Shown here: positions 1-7,607 of the stretch, one piece after another
Layout of the letters: each line of letters starts with the position of its first letter
Numbering within the stretch: position 1 is the first letter of the stretch
Source: an uncultured Muribaculaceae bacterium
Lineage (GTDB): Bacteria > Bacteroidota > Bacteroidia > Bacteroidales > Muribaculaceae
DNA length: 15,312 bases
Reading direction: 5' to 3'
Assembly: GCA_910585285.1 (NCBI GenBank)
Contig: CAJUDL010000065.1
Coordinates: 1 to 15,312 of the forward strand
The notes under the pieces: model-generated
Told to the model about the DNA's origin: nothing
Database searches by the model: none
The model's input: the letters and a program-made list of their open reading frames with translations, nothing else
Program-made: the position numbers and the translations under genes

Positions 1-230
1 AGCAGCCAAAAAGAACCTCAAAATTCCCGAAAGAATCCATATAATAAAAATTTCGGAATAAATTTAAACAGTTTCTAAGACATACTCAGATGTGAAAGCT
101 GTCAGCTACCCTGTTCTTATATCTCATCGCGAATAATCGCTATATAATCGATATTACCCTGAGGGAGCTGACAGCATCTTCATTTTGACAGCTTCTAAAC
201 TAAACGGCTTCTAAAAAGTAGAAACAAAAA
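1..230. other. Leader/intergenic region upstream of metF
   Basis: I see no gene in this AT-rich stretch. It contains the inverted repeat annotated separately and three similar short strings built on 'ttctaa' (near 73, 192 and 208). I looked for the usual methionine-gene riboswitches and found neither a SAM-I-like core nor a recognisable cobalamin B12 box. A TTTG occurs at 184-187, but no TAnnTTTG box follows at the right distance, so no promoter is called. An in-frame TAG at 219-221 limits how far metF can extend upstream. Confidence 0.5.
98..175 (+). promoter_or_regulatory. Imperfect inverted repeat in the metF-metH leader
   Basis: The left arm gctgtcagct (98-107) is exactly complementary to agctgacagc (166-175). 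After one bulged A at 108, ccct (109-112) can pair with aggg (162-165). This gives a 14-bp stem enclosing about 49 nt. The enclosed segment contains a smaller hairpin with gcga (129-132) against tcgc (137-140). Neither side has a T-run, so a simple intrinsic terminator is unlikely. The position, about 55 nt before the metF start, would suit a structured mRNA leader or a protein-binding palindrome. The function is unknown. Confidence 0.4.
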
Positions 231-1187
231 GTGGAAAGTGTAGCGGATTTTTTAGCGTCATCTCACGAAACGGCATTCTCTTTTGAGATTCTGCCGCCGA
301 TACGAGGGAAAAGTATTGAGGGAACATATGCTGATGTAGAACGCTTGATGCGGTTTAATCCTGCTTATGTCAATATCACTACGCACCGCACGGATGTGAG
401 CTATCGTCATATTGGAGATGGCACATATCGGGAGTTTACATCGCAACGGCGTCCGGGCACGGTGGCAATAGCGGCTGTGCTCCGCGAGAGATTCGGAGTG
501 AGACCGGTGCCACACATTATATGCGGAGACTATAGCCGACGGGAGATAGAAGACCAGCTAATCGATCTTTCTTATCTGGGAATAACCGACGTTATTGCTC
601 TGCGAGGTGACCGGCGGAAAAGTGACAGCACATTCACCACATGTGCTGACGGGCATATCCATGCGCTTTCCCTCGCCGAACAGATTTCAGATTTCAATCA
701 CGGCATAATGGCAGACGGAACCGTGACCGATCCTATATACCCGCCATTTACATTCGGTGTTGCCGGTTATCCGGAGAAGCATGAGGAGGCGATGAACCTT
801 TCTACCGACATGCTATGGCTCAAGGCAAAAGTTGACGCTGGAGCTTCATATGTGGTGACACAAATGTTTTTTGACAACGAAAAATTCTTTAACTTTGTGG
901 CGCGAGCCAGAGAAAACGGTATAATGGTGCCTATTGTGCCCGGTATCAAACCGCTTACATCTCTGCGGCAGTTGTCGCTTCTTCCTCGTGTGTTCCATAT
1001 CGATTTCCCGGATGCCCTCTCTACGGAACTTCTGAGATGCACAACAGATGAGCAGGTGCGTGAAATTGGTGTGGAATGGGCGGTGCGCCAGGCTTGCGAA
1101 CTTAAGGAGGCATGTGTGCCGAGCATACATTTCTATGCCATGCATGCCGTGAAAAGTGTGGCTGAGATAGCCGGAAGGGTGTATTGA
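231..1187 (+). CDS. metF: 5,10-methylenetetrahydrofolate reductase (MetF)
   Basis: This cytoplasmic FAD enzyme reduces 5,10-methylene-THF to 5-methyl-THF, the methyl donor used by the MetH encoded next door. The 318 residues match the size of bacterial MetF. Family motifs appear in order: FSFEILPP with the probable catalytic Glu19, ALRGD (123-127), FGVAGYPEKH (175-184), KVDAGASYVVTQMFFD (200-215), PIVPGIKP (234-241) and HFYAMH near the C-terminus. The GTG at 231 is chosen because an in-frame TAG lies at 219-221 and the first internal ATG falls after the conserved FEILPP motif. There is no clear Shine-Dalgarno site, as is usual in Bacteroidetes. The stop is 27 bp before the metH ATG on the same strand, which supports an operon. 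The identification is firm; the start codon is well supported but non-ATG. Confidence 0.96.
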   Translation: MESVADFLASSHETAFSFEILPPIRGKSIEGTYADVERLMRFNPAYVNITTHRTDVSYRHIGDGTYREFTSQRRPGTVAIAAVLRERFGVRPVPHIICGDYSRREIEDQLIDLSYLGITDVIALRGDRRKSDSTFTTCADGHIHALSLAEQISDFNHGIMADGTVTDPIYPPFTFGVAGYPEKHEEAMNLSTDMLWLKAKVDAGASYVVTQMFFDNEKFFNFVARARENGIMVPIVPGIKPLTSLRQLSLLPRVFHIDFPDALSTELLRCTTDEQVREIGVEWAVRQACELKEACVPSIHFYAMHAVKSVAEIAGRVY

Positions 1188-1214
1188 TGCCCCTGATTCA
1201 TTTTATTGCCGATT

Positions 1215-4200
1215 ATGAATAATCAAAATATTATCGCCTCTTTGCGTTCTGCACTCTCGAACCGGGTGCTGACCCTTGACGGTTCTATGGGCGTGATGCT
1301 GCAGCGTCTCCGCTTGAGCGATTCTGAAACCAAGGGACGTCGCTTCATGACTCATCCTTATCCTCTTGCGGGGGATTTCGATGTCTTGTGTTTGAGCCGT
1401 CCGGAACTTGTGGCAGAGGTGCATAGGAAATATCTGGAGGCTGGTGCGGATATTATCGAGACAAATACCTTTAATTCAAATTCCTTCTCTCAGGCAAGAT
1501 ACGGCTTGTCGGATCGCGTGGAGGAGATGAATATTGCGGGTGCTCGGCTCGCCAGAAGCGAAGCCGACAGATTTATGTCGGAGAATCCGGGGAAGAGATG
1601 TTTCGTTGCCGGATCCATGGGACCCACAGGAATGGCTGCCTCTCTTTCTTCAGATGTAAACGATCCCGCTGCAAGGTCTGTAGAGTTCATGGATCTGGCA
1701 CATGCATTCGAGGAGCAGGCAAAGGGATTGATAAAAGGTGGTGTGGATTTTCTGCTTGTAGAGACGGTTTTCGATCTATTGAATGCCAAGGCTGCTGTCT
1801 TCGGCATAAATAGTGCCCGGAAAGAACTGAACTCGGAAACCCCGTTCGTTTTGTCGATAACTGTTTCTGAAACATCGGGAAGGATTCTTTCAGGGCATAC
1901 GATAGAAGCTTTTGTTACCGCCATGTCTTCGTTCAATCCTCTGGCAATGGGAATAAACTGTTCTGCGGGTCCTGACAAACTTGCTCCTTTTCTGCGAGAG
2001 CTAACGGCGGTATCTCCATTTCCGGTGATATTTTATCCTAATGCCGGACATCCGGATGAATTGGGAAATTATGCTCAAACCCCGGAGATATTTTCTTCTG
2101 AAATCAAGAAACTTCTTGATGAAGGATTGCTTAATATTGTAGGCGGTTGTTGCGGAACAACCCCTCAGCACATACACCTAATTTCAGCACTTGCAAAGGA
2201 TGCTGACCCGCGTCATGTATCGTCGGGAGAATACGGACGGACAGGGTGGCTTGCCGCTCTTGATGTGTTTCATGACGATCGAGGTTTCATCAACGTGGGG
2301 GAGAGGTGTAACGTGGCAGGAAGCCGAAAGTTTCTTCGATTGATAAAAGAGAAATCATATGATGAGGCTCTCTCCATTGCTCGCAGGCAGGTTGCTGACG
2401 GAGCTATGATACTTGACCTCAATTTTGATGACGGCTTGCTTGATGCGCAGATGGAGATGGTGCATTTCCTGCGTCTTCTGTCATCAGATCCTGAAACCGC
2501 TTCTGTGCCGTGGATGATAGATTCGTCTGATTTCAATGTGATAGAAGTGGCATTGCAAAATGTGCCGGGAAAGGCGATTGTTAATTCCATCTCTCTAAAG
2601 CATGGAGAGGAGGAATTTATGGAGCAGGCGCGTATCATAGCTTCCTACGGAGCGGCGGTGGTTGTAATGCTTTTCGACGATATTGGACAGGCGACCGATT
2701 ACGACCGTAAGATAAAGATTGCAGCCAGGGCTTATCGGATTCTGACGGAGAAGTGCGGCTATTCACCTGAAGACATAATAATTGATCCGAATGTGTTGTC
2801 GATAGCGACAGGCATGTCGGAGCATGACGCTTATGCACGCGACTTTATAAATGCTGTTGGATGGATTAAGGATAACCTTCCGGGAGCGAAAACGAGCGGT
2901 GGAATCAGCAATCTTTCGTTTGCCTTCCGTGGTAACAACTATCTGCGGCAGGCAATGCATGCCGTGTTTCTGTATCACGCGGTTAAAGCGGGATTAAGCA
3001 TGGCAATTCTTGATCCTTCCACCAAAGTGACATATTCCGACATTCCGGAAGAATTGCTCACCATTCTTGAAGACTTGATACTTCTTCGAAGAAAGGATGC
3101 GGCTGACAGACTGATTGCTGTTGCCGGTGATTATGCCGGCAATGGAGTTGGCTCTGCAAATACGTCTGAATCGACGGAAATTGAGGATGATGTTGAGAAG
3201 CGTCTTGTCAATGCATTGCGAACCGGAGATGATTCCAGACTGGAGGTCGATCTTGCGGAGGCGGTGCAGACATTGGGATCTGCAAATGCTGTGGTGGAGG
3301 GTCCGCTGATGCAGGGGATGGAGATTGTCGGGAAACTCTTTGAAGAAGGGAAGATGTTTCTCCCGCAAGTGGTGAAGAGTGCACGCACAATGCATCGCGC
3401 AGTAAGCGTGCTTACTCCATTCCTGAAGAAAAACAATAATAAAAGTGCAACAAAAGGCACTTTTATCATTGCAACGGTTAAAGGTGATGTGCACGATATC
3501 GGGAAAAATATAGCCAAAGTTGTGCTTGAATGCAACAACTATAAAGTAATAGATTTAGGTGTGCAGGTTGAAACTGCGGCGATTCTCGACGCAGTGAAGA
3601 CCTATAAACCGGATTTTATAGGTCTGAGTGGACTTATAGCGCCGTCGCTCAACGAGATGGCTGACGTCGCTACAGAACTTGAGAGAAATTCTATCCACCT
3701 ACCTCTGTTTGTTGGTGGCGCCGCCACATCAGAACTACATACGGCTTTGAAAATCGCCCCGTCTTATCCCGGTGGAATTGTGGTGCGCGTTGGAGATGCT
3801 GCCCAGAATCCGATATTTGCCGGCAGACTCATGGCTGATTATGAAAACGAGGCGTTGCGTATAAAGGATAATCAGAAAAGACTTGTTGAAGAATATACGG
3901 GTAATAATGAAAGATGTGTTTCAGAAGAAAGGAATGACAGTTCCTTTAAAATAGATTGGAACCAAGAGAAATTCGAGGTTCCATCCTTTGCGGGATGCAG
4001 AAGGTTGTCTCCTGTTCCTGTTGAGGATGTCGAGAAGTATATCAACTGGATATATTTTCTGAATTGCTGGAAAGTAAATAAAGAAACGCCGGAAGCTGAC
4101 ACTCTTCTTGCGGATGCCCAAAGGATTCTGAGAGACCTGAAAACATCGGGAGCTACGCTCCTGGCGGAAGTTGCGTTCTATGATGCTTTTTCTGAGAAAG

Positions 4201-4724
4201 GGGGGATAAGAATTAATGATGAATTTTTGCCGACCCCGCGGCAAAAAAATAAGCCGGGAAGAGAAAAGCGTGTTGCTCTGTGCGATTTTGTGGCTCCGGA
4301 AGGTTATGACGACCATGTGGGCTGCTTTTGTGTCACGATAGGAGATGTGTTGCGAGAGAAAATTGAGATGGCACGAAAATCAGGGGATGATTATGAATTG
4401 TTGTTGCTTCAGTCTATTTGTGACCGACTGACGGAGGCTGCCTCCGAATATGTGCATACCCTGGTCAGGCGAGATCTCTGGGGGTATGCCAAGGATGAGA
4501 GTCTTGATATGGAAGATATCAAGAGAGGGAAGTATCGCGGAATACGCCCGGCAATAGGTTATCCCTCACTTCCCGACCAGCTTCAGATGCATACGCTTGC
4601 AAGATTGCTCGATTTTGGAGATATCGGCGTGACGATAACGGAAAATGGGGCTCTCGCCCCATCTTCAACCGTTGCCGGAATTTATATCGCTGCAGCGAAA
4701 TCTCATTATTTCACTTTAGGATAG
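1215..4724 (+). CDS. metH: Cobalamin-dependent methionine synthase (MetH)
   Basis: This enzyme transfers a methyl group from 5-methyl-THF to homocysteine through methylcobalamin, giving methionine and THF. The 1169 residues are close to the E. coli length and all modules are present. The homocysteine-binding domain (about 10-330) has zinc ligands in NCSAG (Cys249) and GGCCGTT (Cys312, Cys313). The pterin-binding domain (about 355-625) starts at FINVGERCNVAGS and includes the PWMIDSS motif. A four-helix cap follows (about 660-740). The Rossmann B12 domain (about 748-880) has DVHDIGKN, whose His760 is the lower axial cobalt ligand. The C-terminal AdoMet-binding reactivation domain (about 920-1169) contains RGIRPAIGYP. 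ATG 1215 is preferred over the in-frame TTG at 1206, which would add only three residues. The gene lies directly downstream of metF. Its 3' end overlaps the convergent barrel-protein gene by 14 bp. Confidence 0.97.
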   Translation: MNNQNIIASLRSALSNRVLTLDGSMGVMLQRLRLSDSETKGRRFMTHPYPLAGDFDVLCLSRPELVAEVHRKYLEAGADIIETNTFNSNSFSQARYGLSDRVEEMNIAGARLARSEADRFMSENPGKRCFVAGSMGPTGMAASLSSDVNDPAARSVEFMDLAHAFEEQAKGLIKGGVDFLLVETVFDLLNAKAAVFGINSARKELNSETPFVLSITVSETSGRILSGHTIEAFVTAMSSFNPLAMGINCSAGPDKLAPFLRELTAVSPFPVIFYPNAGHPDELGNYAQTPEIFSSEIKKLLDEGLLNIVGGCCGTTPQHIHLISALAKDADPRHVSSGEYGRTGWLAALDVFHDDRGFINVGERCNVAGSRKFLRLIKEKSYDEALSIARRQVADGAMILDLNFDDGLLDAQMEMVHFLRLLSSDPETASVPWMIDSSDFNVIEVALQNVPGKAIVNSISLKHGEEEFMEQARIIASYGAAVVVMLFDDIGQATDYDRKIKIAARAYRILTEKCGYSPEDIIIDPNVLSIATGMSEHDAYARDFINAVGWIKDNLPGAKTSGGISNLSFAFRGNNYLRQAMHAVFLYHAVKAGLSMAILDPSTKVTYSDIPEELLTILEDLILLRRKDAADRLIAVAGDYAGNGVGSANTSESTEIEDDVEKRLVNALRTGDDSRLEVDLAEAVQTLGSANAVVEGPLMQGMEIVGKLFEEGKMFLPQVVKSARTMHRAVSVLTPFLKKNNNKSATKGTFIIATVKGDVHDIGKNIAKVVLECNNYKVIDLGVQVETAAILDAVKTYKPDFIGLSGLIAPSLNEMADVATELERNSIHLPLFVGGAATSELHTALKIAPSYPGGIVVRVGDAAQNPIFAGRLMADYENEALRIKDNQKRLVEEYTGNNERCVSEERNDSSFKIDWNQEKFEVPSFAGCRRLSPVPVEDVEKYINWIYFLNCWKVNKETPEADTLLADAQRILRDLKTSGATLLAEVAFYDAFSEKGGIRINDEFLPTPRQKNKPGREKRVALCDFVAPEGYDDHVGCFCVTIGDVLREKIEMARKSGDDYELLLLQSICDRLTEAASEYVHTLVRRDLWGYAKDESLDMEDIKRGKYRGIRPAIGYPSLPDQLQMHTLARLLDFGDIGVTITENGALAPSSTVAGIYIAAAKSHYFTLG
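4641..4662 (-). terminator. Possible terminator of the barrel-protein gene, inside the metH 3' end
   Basis: The plus strand reads atggggc-tctc-gccccat (4645-4662), a perfect 7-bp GC-rich stem with a 4-nt loop. Read on the minus strand, the hairpin is followed by a short T-run (atttt). It lies about 49 nt beyond the stop codon of the minus-strand barrel-protein gene. It is therefore placed to terminate that transcript although it sits in metH coding sequence. The T-run is short, so this is tentative. Confidence 0.4.
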
Positions 4725-6837
4725 CGGAACCGGATGAACCGGAATCCCTAAGTTCATTATTGCGGTTAACTTTTTTGCCATAGGGGAAGGTATAACTAAA
4801 TGTCAACGTGATTCCGCGTGCAAGTTCATTATTCCATGTCCATCCATTTGTGGAGAAATAACGCGAATTGAAGGTTTCATACAGTCGACCTTTGCTGAAC
4901 CAGTTACGGAACTGCAATCCCGCTTTGAAATCACCGACAGCATAGTTGATGAAAATCCCGTATGTGCATTTATAATTGTAGCGGCTTCCGTTTGACCACG
5001 CATTAAGCATTTTCTGCGGGGTCTGGTAATATGCCATGAAAGTGAAATTCTTCAGGTAATAATTGACATATGCGCTTCCGAAAAGCCAGCTTGCGTGTTG
5101 ACCGTCGCACCCGGTGAGCACAACCTTCTCAGCTTGTCCCTGTGCCTTGATCGACAGGGAATTATCGAAAAGCTGCAGTGTGGCGGACAACCATAGGGAA
5201 TAGTCGTGGAATTTACCGCTGTTGATGGTGCGCCTCACGAGACCATCGTGATCCGGAAGTGCGTAGAATTCAAGAGCCTGTTTGTCGTAATTCGCTTCAT
5301 ATTGGGCGGTGGCTGAAAGGCTAAGCTGATTTGTGGGGATATAAGTGTAGGATGCCGTGGCTTGCGCAAAGATGGTATTCTTAAGATCCGGATTTCCTTG
5401 AAGCCATAAAAGTTCGTTGCTCTGCACGAGGGCAGTGTTGGCGGTTGATGCCTGCGGATGGGAGTTGCCCCACCATCCCTCAATGCTTGCGGAGTGTTTT
5501 TCATTGATTTTATATTGCAGCTGCATTCCGAGACGTGGATTCCATTGCTCCAAGGTGTTGACACCGTTCACTCGTCCGATAACATAGGAAAATCCTACGC
5601 GCGAATATAGGCTGAGACCGAACTTCCAGTTCTGCATATATTCGAGGAAGAGCATGTTTTCAGAAGAGAGAAGTTTCTGCCTGCCATCGTAAGATCCTAT
5701 ATATTGCGTGTCATACAATGTGTTGTAGGTCATCAACGCAGTGCGGAAAGTGATGTCGTGCGGAAACTTTTTCGAGTAAGAGAGGTTGGCAACAGGAGCA
5801 TAAGTATTCTCCTTGTTGTCGTTGATAATAGGAGAGAGGTTACCGAGTTGATAGGAGGCGTTGCGGCGTGTGCCGGAATGTCCGAAGCTCCACGATAAGG
5901 ATAGCGAGTTTCCCTTTGGAAAATTGAAAAAGTAGTAACCGCGTATTGATGGAGAAAGAGACTGCGTGGTTTCCAAAGACAAGGCGTCGGGCGATGTGAA
6001 GATGTCGTTGGTGAATCTTACAATGGAGTTTTCTCTCATTAGTGGAGTAGCTGAACGAGAGAACGACAATGCATGTTGGATGTATATGTTGTCGGCATTG
6101 TAACTTGCCCGAATGGAAGCCCACTGAGAATTATTTTTGCTCAGATAATCGTCAACGTTCGAAGTGCGTGTGATTTGATCGAAATGTTGAGACCCGATGT
6201 TGATATCACGATAGACTTCCTCCTTATTACCGGTATATTTGTCATTGTGACTGCCCGCGCCACTTGCCGAAGCATCGAAAGTCCATTTTTTGTACACGAA
6301 TTTGGAATACACCTCTCCGCTGATTTTATCAGTGTTGAGGGTGGCACCTTCAGCCGTCAGTTTTGTGTAACCGCCCCATTCGTAATGTTGCATTATGAAA
6401 TTCACAACATACTGGGCACTATTGAAGCGCGGATCCTGAGGATATTGAAGCACTTCCACGCGCAGCACATCTTCAGGACGCAATCCCTGCACACCCTGCT
6501 CTGCTGCCGGAACGAAATCAATGAATATAGAAACGTCTTTGCCGGCGAGAGTCTTTACGGAGGTAGTGCCGGGGGTAATCGACAATTGGGGGATTTGCAT
6601 CTGTTGCAAGAGTTGGGTGGCATCGATAGCCGACTTCTTCATCTTCTTGTCGGGGATGTATTCAACGCCATATTTGATGACGCGTTGGGTGCGTCCCTGC
6701 ACCACAAATTCATCAAGTTCATGCACGTTCGTGCTGTCAGCAACCTCAGTTACGGTTTTGTCGTCGACGTGCGCGCCTGCATATGCCGCGTGACAGCAAC
6801 AAACCAGAGCAATTGAAGGAAAAATCAAGTTTCTCAT
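4711..6837 (-). CDS. Outer-membrane beta-barrel family protein (TonB-dependent receptor-like)
   Basis: This 708-residue protein begins with a probable signal peptide (hydrophobic core, predicted cleavage after AYA at about residue 20). LDEFVVQGR (41-49) resembles the start of plug domains in Bacteroidetes TonB-linked receptors. A plug-like segment follows (about 50-150), including IFIDFVPAAEQGVQGL and a PEDVLRVEVL stretch. The rest alternates aromatic and polar residues in strand-like blocks typical of a barrel. It ends in a Ser/Gly-rich stretch plus AILK, a tail common in Bacteroidales barrel proteins of the OMP_b-brl_3 type. The usual N-terminal carboxypeptidase-regulatory-like domain is absent and no SusD-like partner is adjacent, so no substrate can be named. 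The gene is divergent from the intergenic RNA region and convergent with metH. The ATG at 6837 follows an AT-rich leader. Membrane location is fairly sure; transport function is not. Confidence 0.85.
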   Translation of the reverse strand: MRNLIFPSIALVCCCHAAYAGAHVDDKTVTEVADSTNVHELDEFVVQGRTQRVIKYGVEYIPDKKMKKSAIDATQLLQQMQIPQLSITPGTTSVKTLAGKDVSIFIDFVPAAEQGVQGLRPEDVLRVEVLQYPQDPRFNSAQYVVNFIMQHYEWGGYTKLTAEGATLNTDKISGEVYSKFVYKKWTFDASASGAGSHNDKYTGNKEEVYRDINIGSQHFDQITRTSNVDDYLSKNNSQWASIRASYNADNIYIQHALSFSRSATPLMRENSIVRFTNDIFTSPDALSLETTQSLSPSIRGYYFFNFPKGNSLSLSWSFGHSGTRRNASYQLGNLSPIINDNKENTYAPVANLSYSKKFPHDITFRTALMTYNTLYDTQYIGSYDGRQKLLSSENMLFLEYMQNWKFGLSLYSRVGFSYVIGRVNGVNTLEQWNPRLGMQLQYKINEKHSASIEGWWGNSHPQASTANTALVQSNELLWLQGNPDLKNTIFAQATASYTYIPTNQLSLSATAQYEANYDKQALEFYALPDHDGLVRRTINSGKFHDYSLWLSATLQLFDNSLSIKAQGQAEKVVLTGCDGQHASWLFGSAYVNYYLKNFTFMAYYQTPQKMLNAWSNGSRYNYKCTYGIFINYAVGDFKAGLQFRNWFSKGRLYETFNSRYFSTNGWTWNNELARGITLTFSYTFPYGKKVNRNNELRDSGSSGSAILK

Positions 6838-6989
6838 TAATGTTCAGTTAGTATTTAAGTTTCGCAAGCTTCAACTTAAAGTTTAAGAGTTTAAAAGTTT
6901 ATCAGAAGCTAATATGACAGAAATTTCATTTATTCGTATCAAACAAATAAACTCATAAACTGCGCAATGCGCGATTAAACTTATAAACT

Positions 6990-7014
6990 TCAACTTTACG
7001 TTTGCGAAAGTTGA
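6990..7014. repeat. 8-bp perfect hairpin in the barrel-protein upstream region
   Basis: The arms tcaacttt (6990-6997) and aaagttga (7007-7014) are exact complements around a 9-nt loop. The site is about 155 bp upstream of the minus-strand barrel gene. It could be an operator or part of its 5' leader. Nothing in the sequence decides between these. Confidence 0.35.
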
Positions 7015-7104
7015 ATATATAATATAAACTCAGAAAGTGACAATTTGTGACAAACTTGTTATAAAAAAGTAAGAAGTTATAAGTAAAACGTAAGAAGGAA
7101 AAAC

Positions 7105-7138
7105 TGGCGCACCTCAATATGATTGTTGAGGCGTGCCA
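7105..7138. terminator. Orphan hairpin between divergent genes
   Basis: The arms tggcgcacctcaa (7105-7117) and ttgaggcgtgcca (7126-7138) form a 13-position stem with one wobble and one mismatch around an 8-nt loop. The minus-strand side is followed by a T-rich run (gtttttcc) and the plus-strand side by aatttccttt. It therefore resembles an intrinsic terminator, strongest for leftward transcription. No recognised gene points into it, because both neighbours are transcribed away from it. It could insulate the barrel gene from antisense transcription out of the RNA locus. Confidence 0.4.
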
Positions 7139-7223
7139 AATTTCCTTTACCCTATTCCCTTTACCCTTTAACCTGTTTGTCATATGGTTTGTCAGAGGAG
7201 CTGGCTTAACCTGTAAAAAAAAT

Positions 7224-7254
7224 TTTGATATTCTTGAGATTTTTTATAATTTTG
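7224..7254 (+). promoter_or_regulatory. Bacteroidetes sigma-70-type promoter of the intergenic RNA
   Basis: TTTG at 7224-7227 is followed after exactly 19 bp by TAATTTTG at 7247-7254. This fits the Bacteroidetes housekeeping consensus, TTTG near -33 and TAnnTTTG near -7 with about 19-21 bp between. Transcription would start around 7258-7262, just before the first stem of the predicted RNA. It is the only full match I found in the window. Confidence 0.7.
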
Positions 7255-7425
7255 TGATGCAAGCGGAAGGAAACTTTCGTGGGAATTACATCACCGGTAT
7301 GCCATTGAGAAAGTTTCCGCATGGATACTGACAACTCAGTGGCTTCAGCGCGATTCGATAACTGAACGGTTATTGAAAGTGATGGGACGGCTCTTTCCCG
7401 AATAAAAATGACATATCTGTGTCCC

Positions 7426-7491
7426 GTCTGCAGAATTATCGGCATTCGTTTGAGTTCATCCTCAAACGAATGGAATGGATAATTCGTAGAC
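7426..7491 (+). repeat. Long three-part hairpin within the candidate RNA
   Basis: The inner stem cattcgtttgag (7443-7454) with ctcaaacgaatg (7461-7472) is 12 bp, perfect, with a 6-nt loop. Beyond an asymmetric internal loop, gaattatc (7433-7440) pairs with gataattc (7478-7485). After another small internal loop, gtct (7426-7429) pairs with agac (7488-7491). There is no T-run, so it is structural rather than a terminator. It lies just upstream of the terminator hairpin. Confidence 0.6.
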
Positions 7492-7506
7492 TGACACATA
7501 AGCGAT

Positions 7507-7551
7507 AAAACACCATCGGTTTACGGATTCCGTAAACCGATGGTGTTTTTT
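7507..7551 (+). terminator. Perfect 20-bp intrinsic terminator upstream of the LRR gene
   Basis: The arms at 7507-7526 and 7530-7549 are exact complements over 20 positions around the 3-nt loop att. The plus-strand T-run reaches 7551 (six Ts from 7546). The left flank is A-rich, so weak termination in the other direction is possible. It lies 56 bp before the LRR gene start. No plus-strand protein gene precedes it, so it most likely ends the intergenic RNA or controls read-through into the LRR gene. Confidence 0.85.
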
Positions 7552-7607
7552 GGTTTGTATTCATTTAACTTAAACTTATCAACAATAACAATTTATAATC
7601 AAACAAA

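Larger units (their letters stand above)
6838..7223. other. AT-rich divergent intergenic region with degenerate repeats
   Basis: I see no credible gene here. The part nearest the barrel-protein start (about 6855-7020) is built from variants of gtttaa/cttataaac. It includes gcgc-aat-gcgc (6962-6972) and an 8-bp perfect hairpin, tcaacttt (6990-6997) with aaagttga (7007-7014). A pyrimidine-rich stretch with two ccctttaccc-like strings follows at about 7140-7172. The minus-strand promoter for the barrel gene should lie here, but I could not find a convincing CAAAnnTA / CAAA pair. Confidence 0.5.
7260..7551 (+). ncRNA. Candidate structured noncoding RNA with its own promoter and terminator
   Basis: Between the promoter at 7224-7254 and the terminator at 7507-7551 lies about 290 nt without a credible coding frame but rich in pairing. 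A 10-bp perfect stem joins ggaaactttc (7269-7278) to gaaagtttcc (7309-7318). A small hairpin joins actga (7327-7331) to tcagt (7336-7340). A long three-part hairpin spans 7426-7491, with stems of 4, 8 and 12 bp. The locus is thus a free-standing transcription unit. Alternatively, it is a long 5' leader of the LRR gene with an attenuator. The 5' end is estimated from the promoter. I saw none of the hallmark motifs of tmRNA or RNase P RNA. A known Bacteroidales RNA family such as Bacteroidales-1 RNA or a 6S-like RNA is possible, but I cannot confirm it from sequence alone. Confidence 0.65.

Noticed and set aside
1..230. SAM or cobalamin riboswitch upstream of metF
   Set aside because: The leader shows a stem but neither a SAM-I core nor a B12-box-like sequence, so no riboswitch class is assigned.
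1206..1214. TTG at 1206 as the metH start
   Set aside because: It adds only three residues before an ATG that fits the family N-terminus, so the ATG at 1215 is preferred.
4737..4776. Plus-strand terminator just after metH
   Set aside because: The only pairing before the run of Ts at 4771-4776 is a 5-bp stem, which is too weak to call.
6073..6816. 247-codon plus-strand frame
   Set aside because: It lies wholly antisense to the barrel-protein gene, which has a signal peptide, plug motif and typical tail. The frame looks like a shadow.
7119..7331. 70-codon plus-strand frame in the intergenic region
   Set aside because: It spans the orphan hairpin, the promoter and the first RNA stem, and has no recognisable protein features.
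7206..7499. 97-codon minus-strand frame across the intergenic RNA
   Set aside because: It lies fully antisense to a promoter-terminator bounded structured region, crosses the promoter itself and resembles no family I know. The hairpins explain the sequence better.
7260..7551. tmRNA or RNase P RNA
   Set aside because: I could not find the tRNA-like ends and tag frame of tmRNA or the conserved RNase P core motifs.
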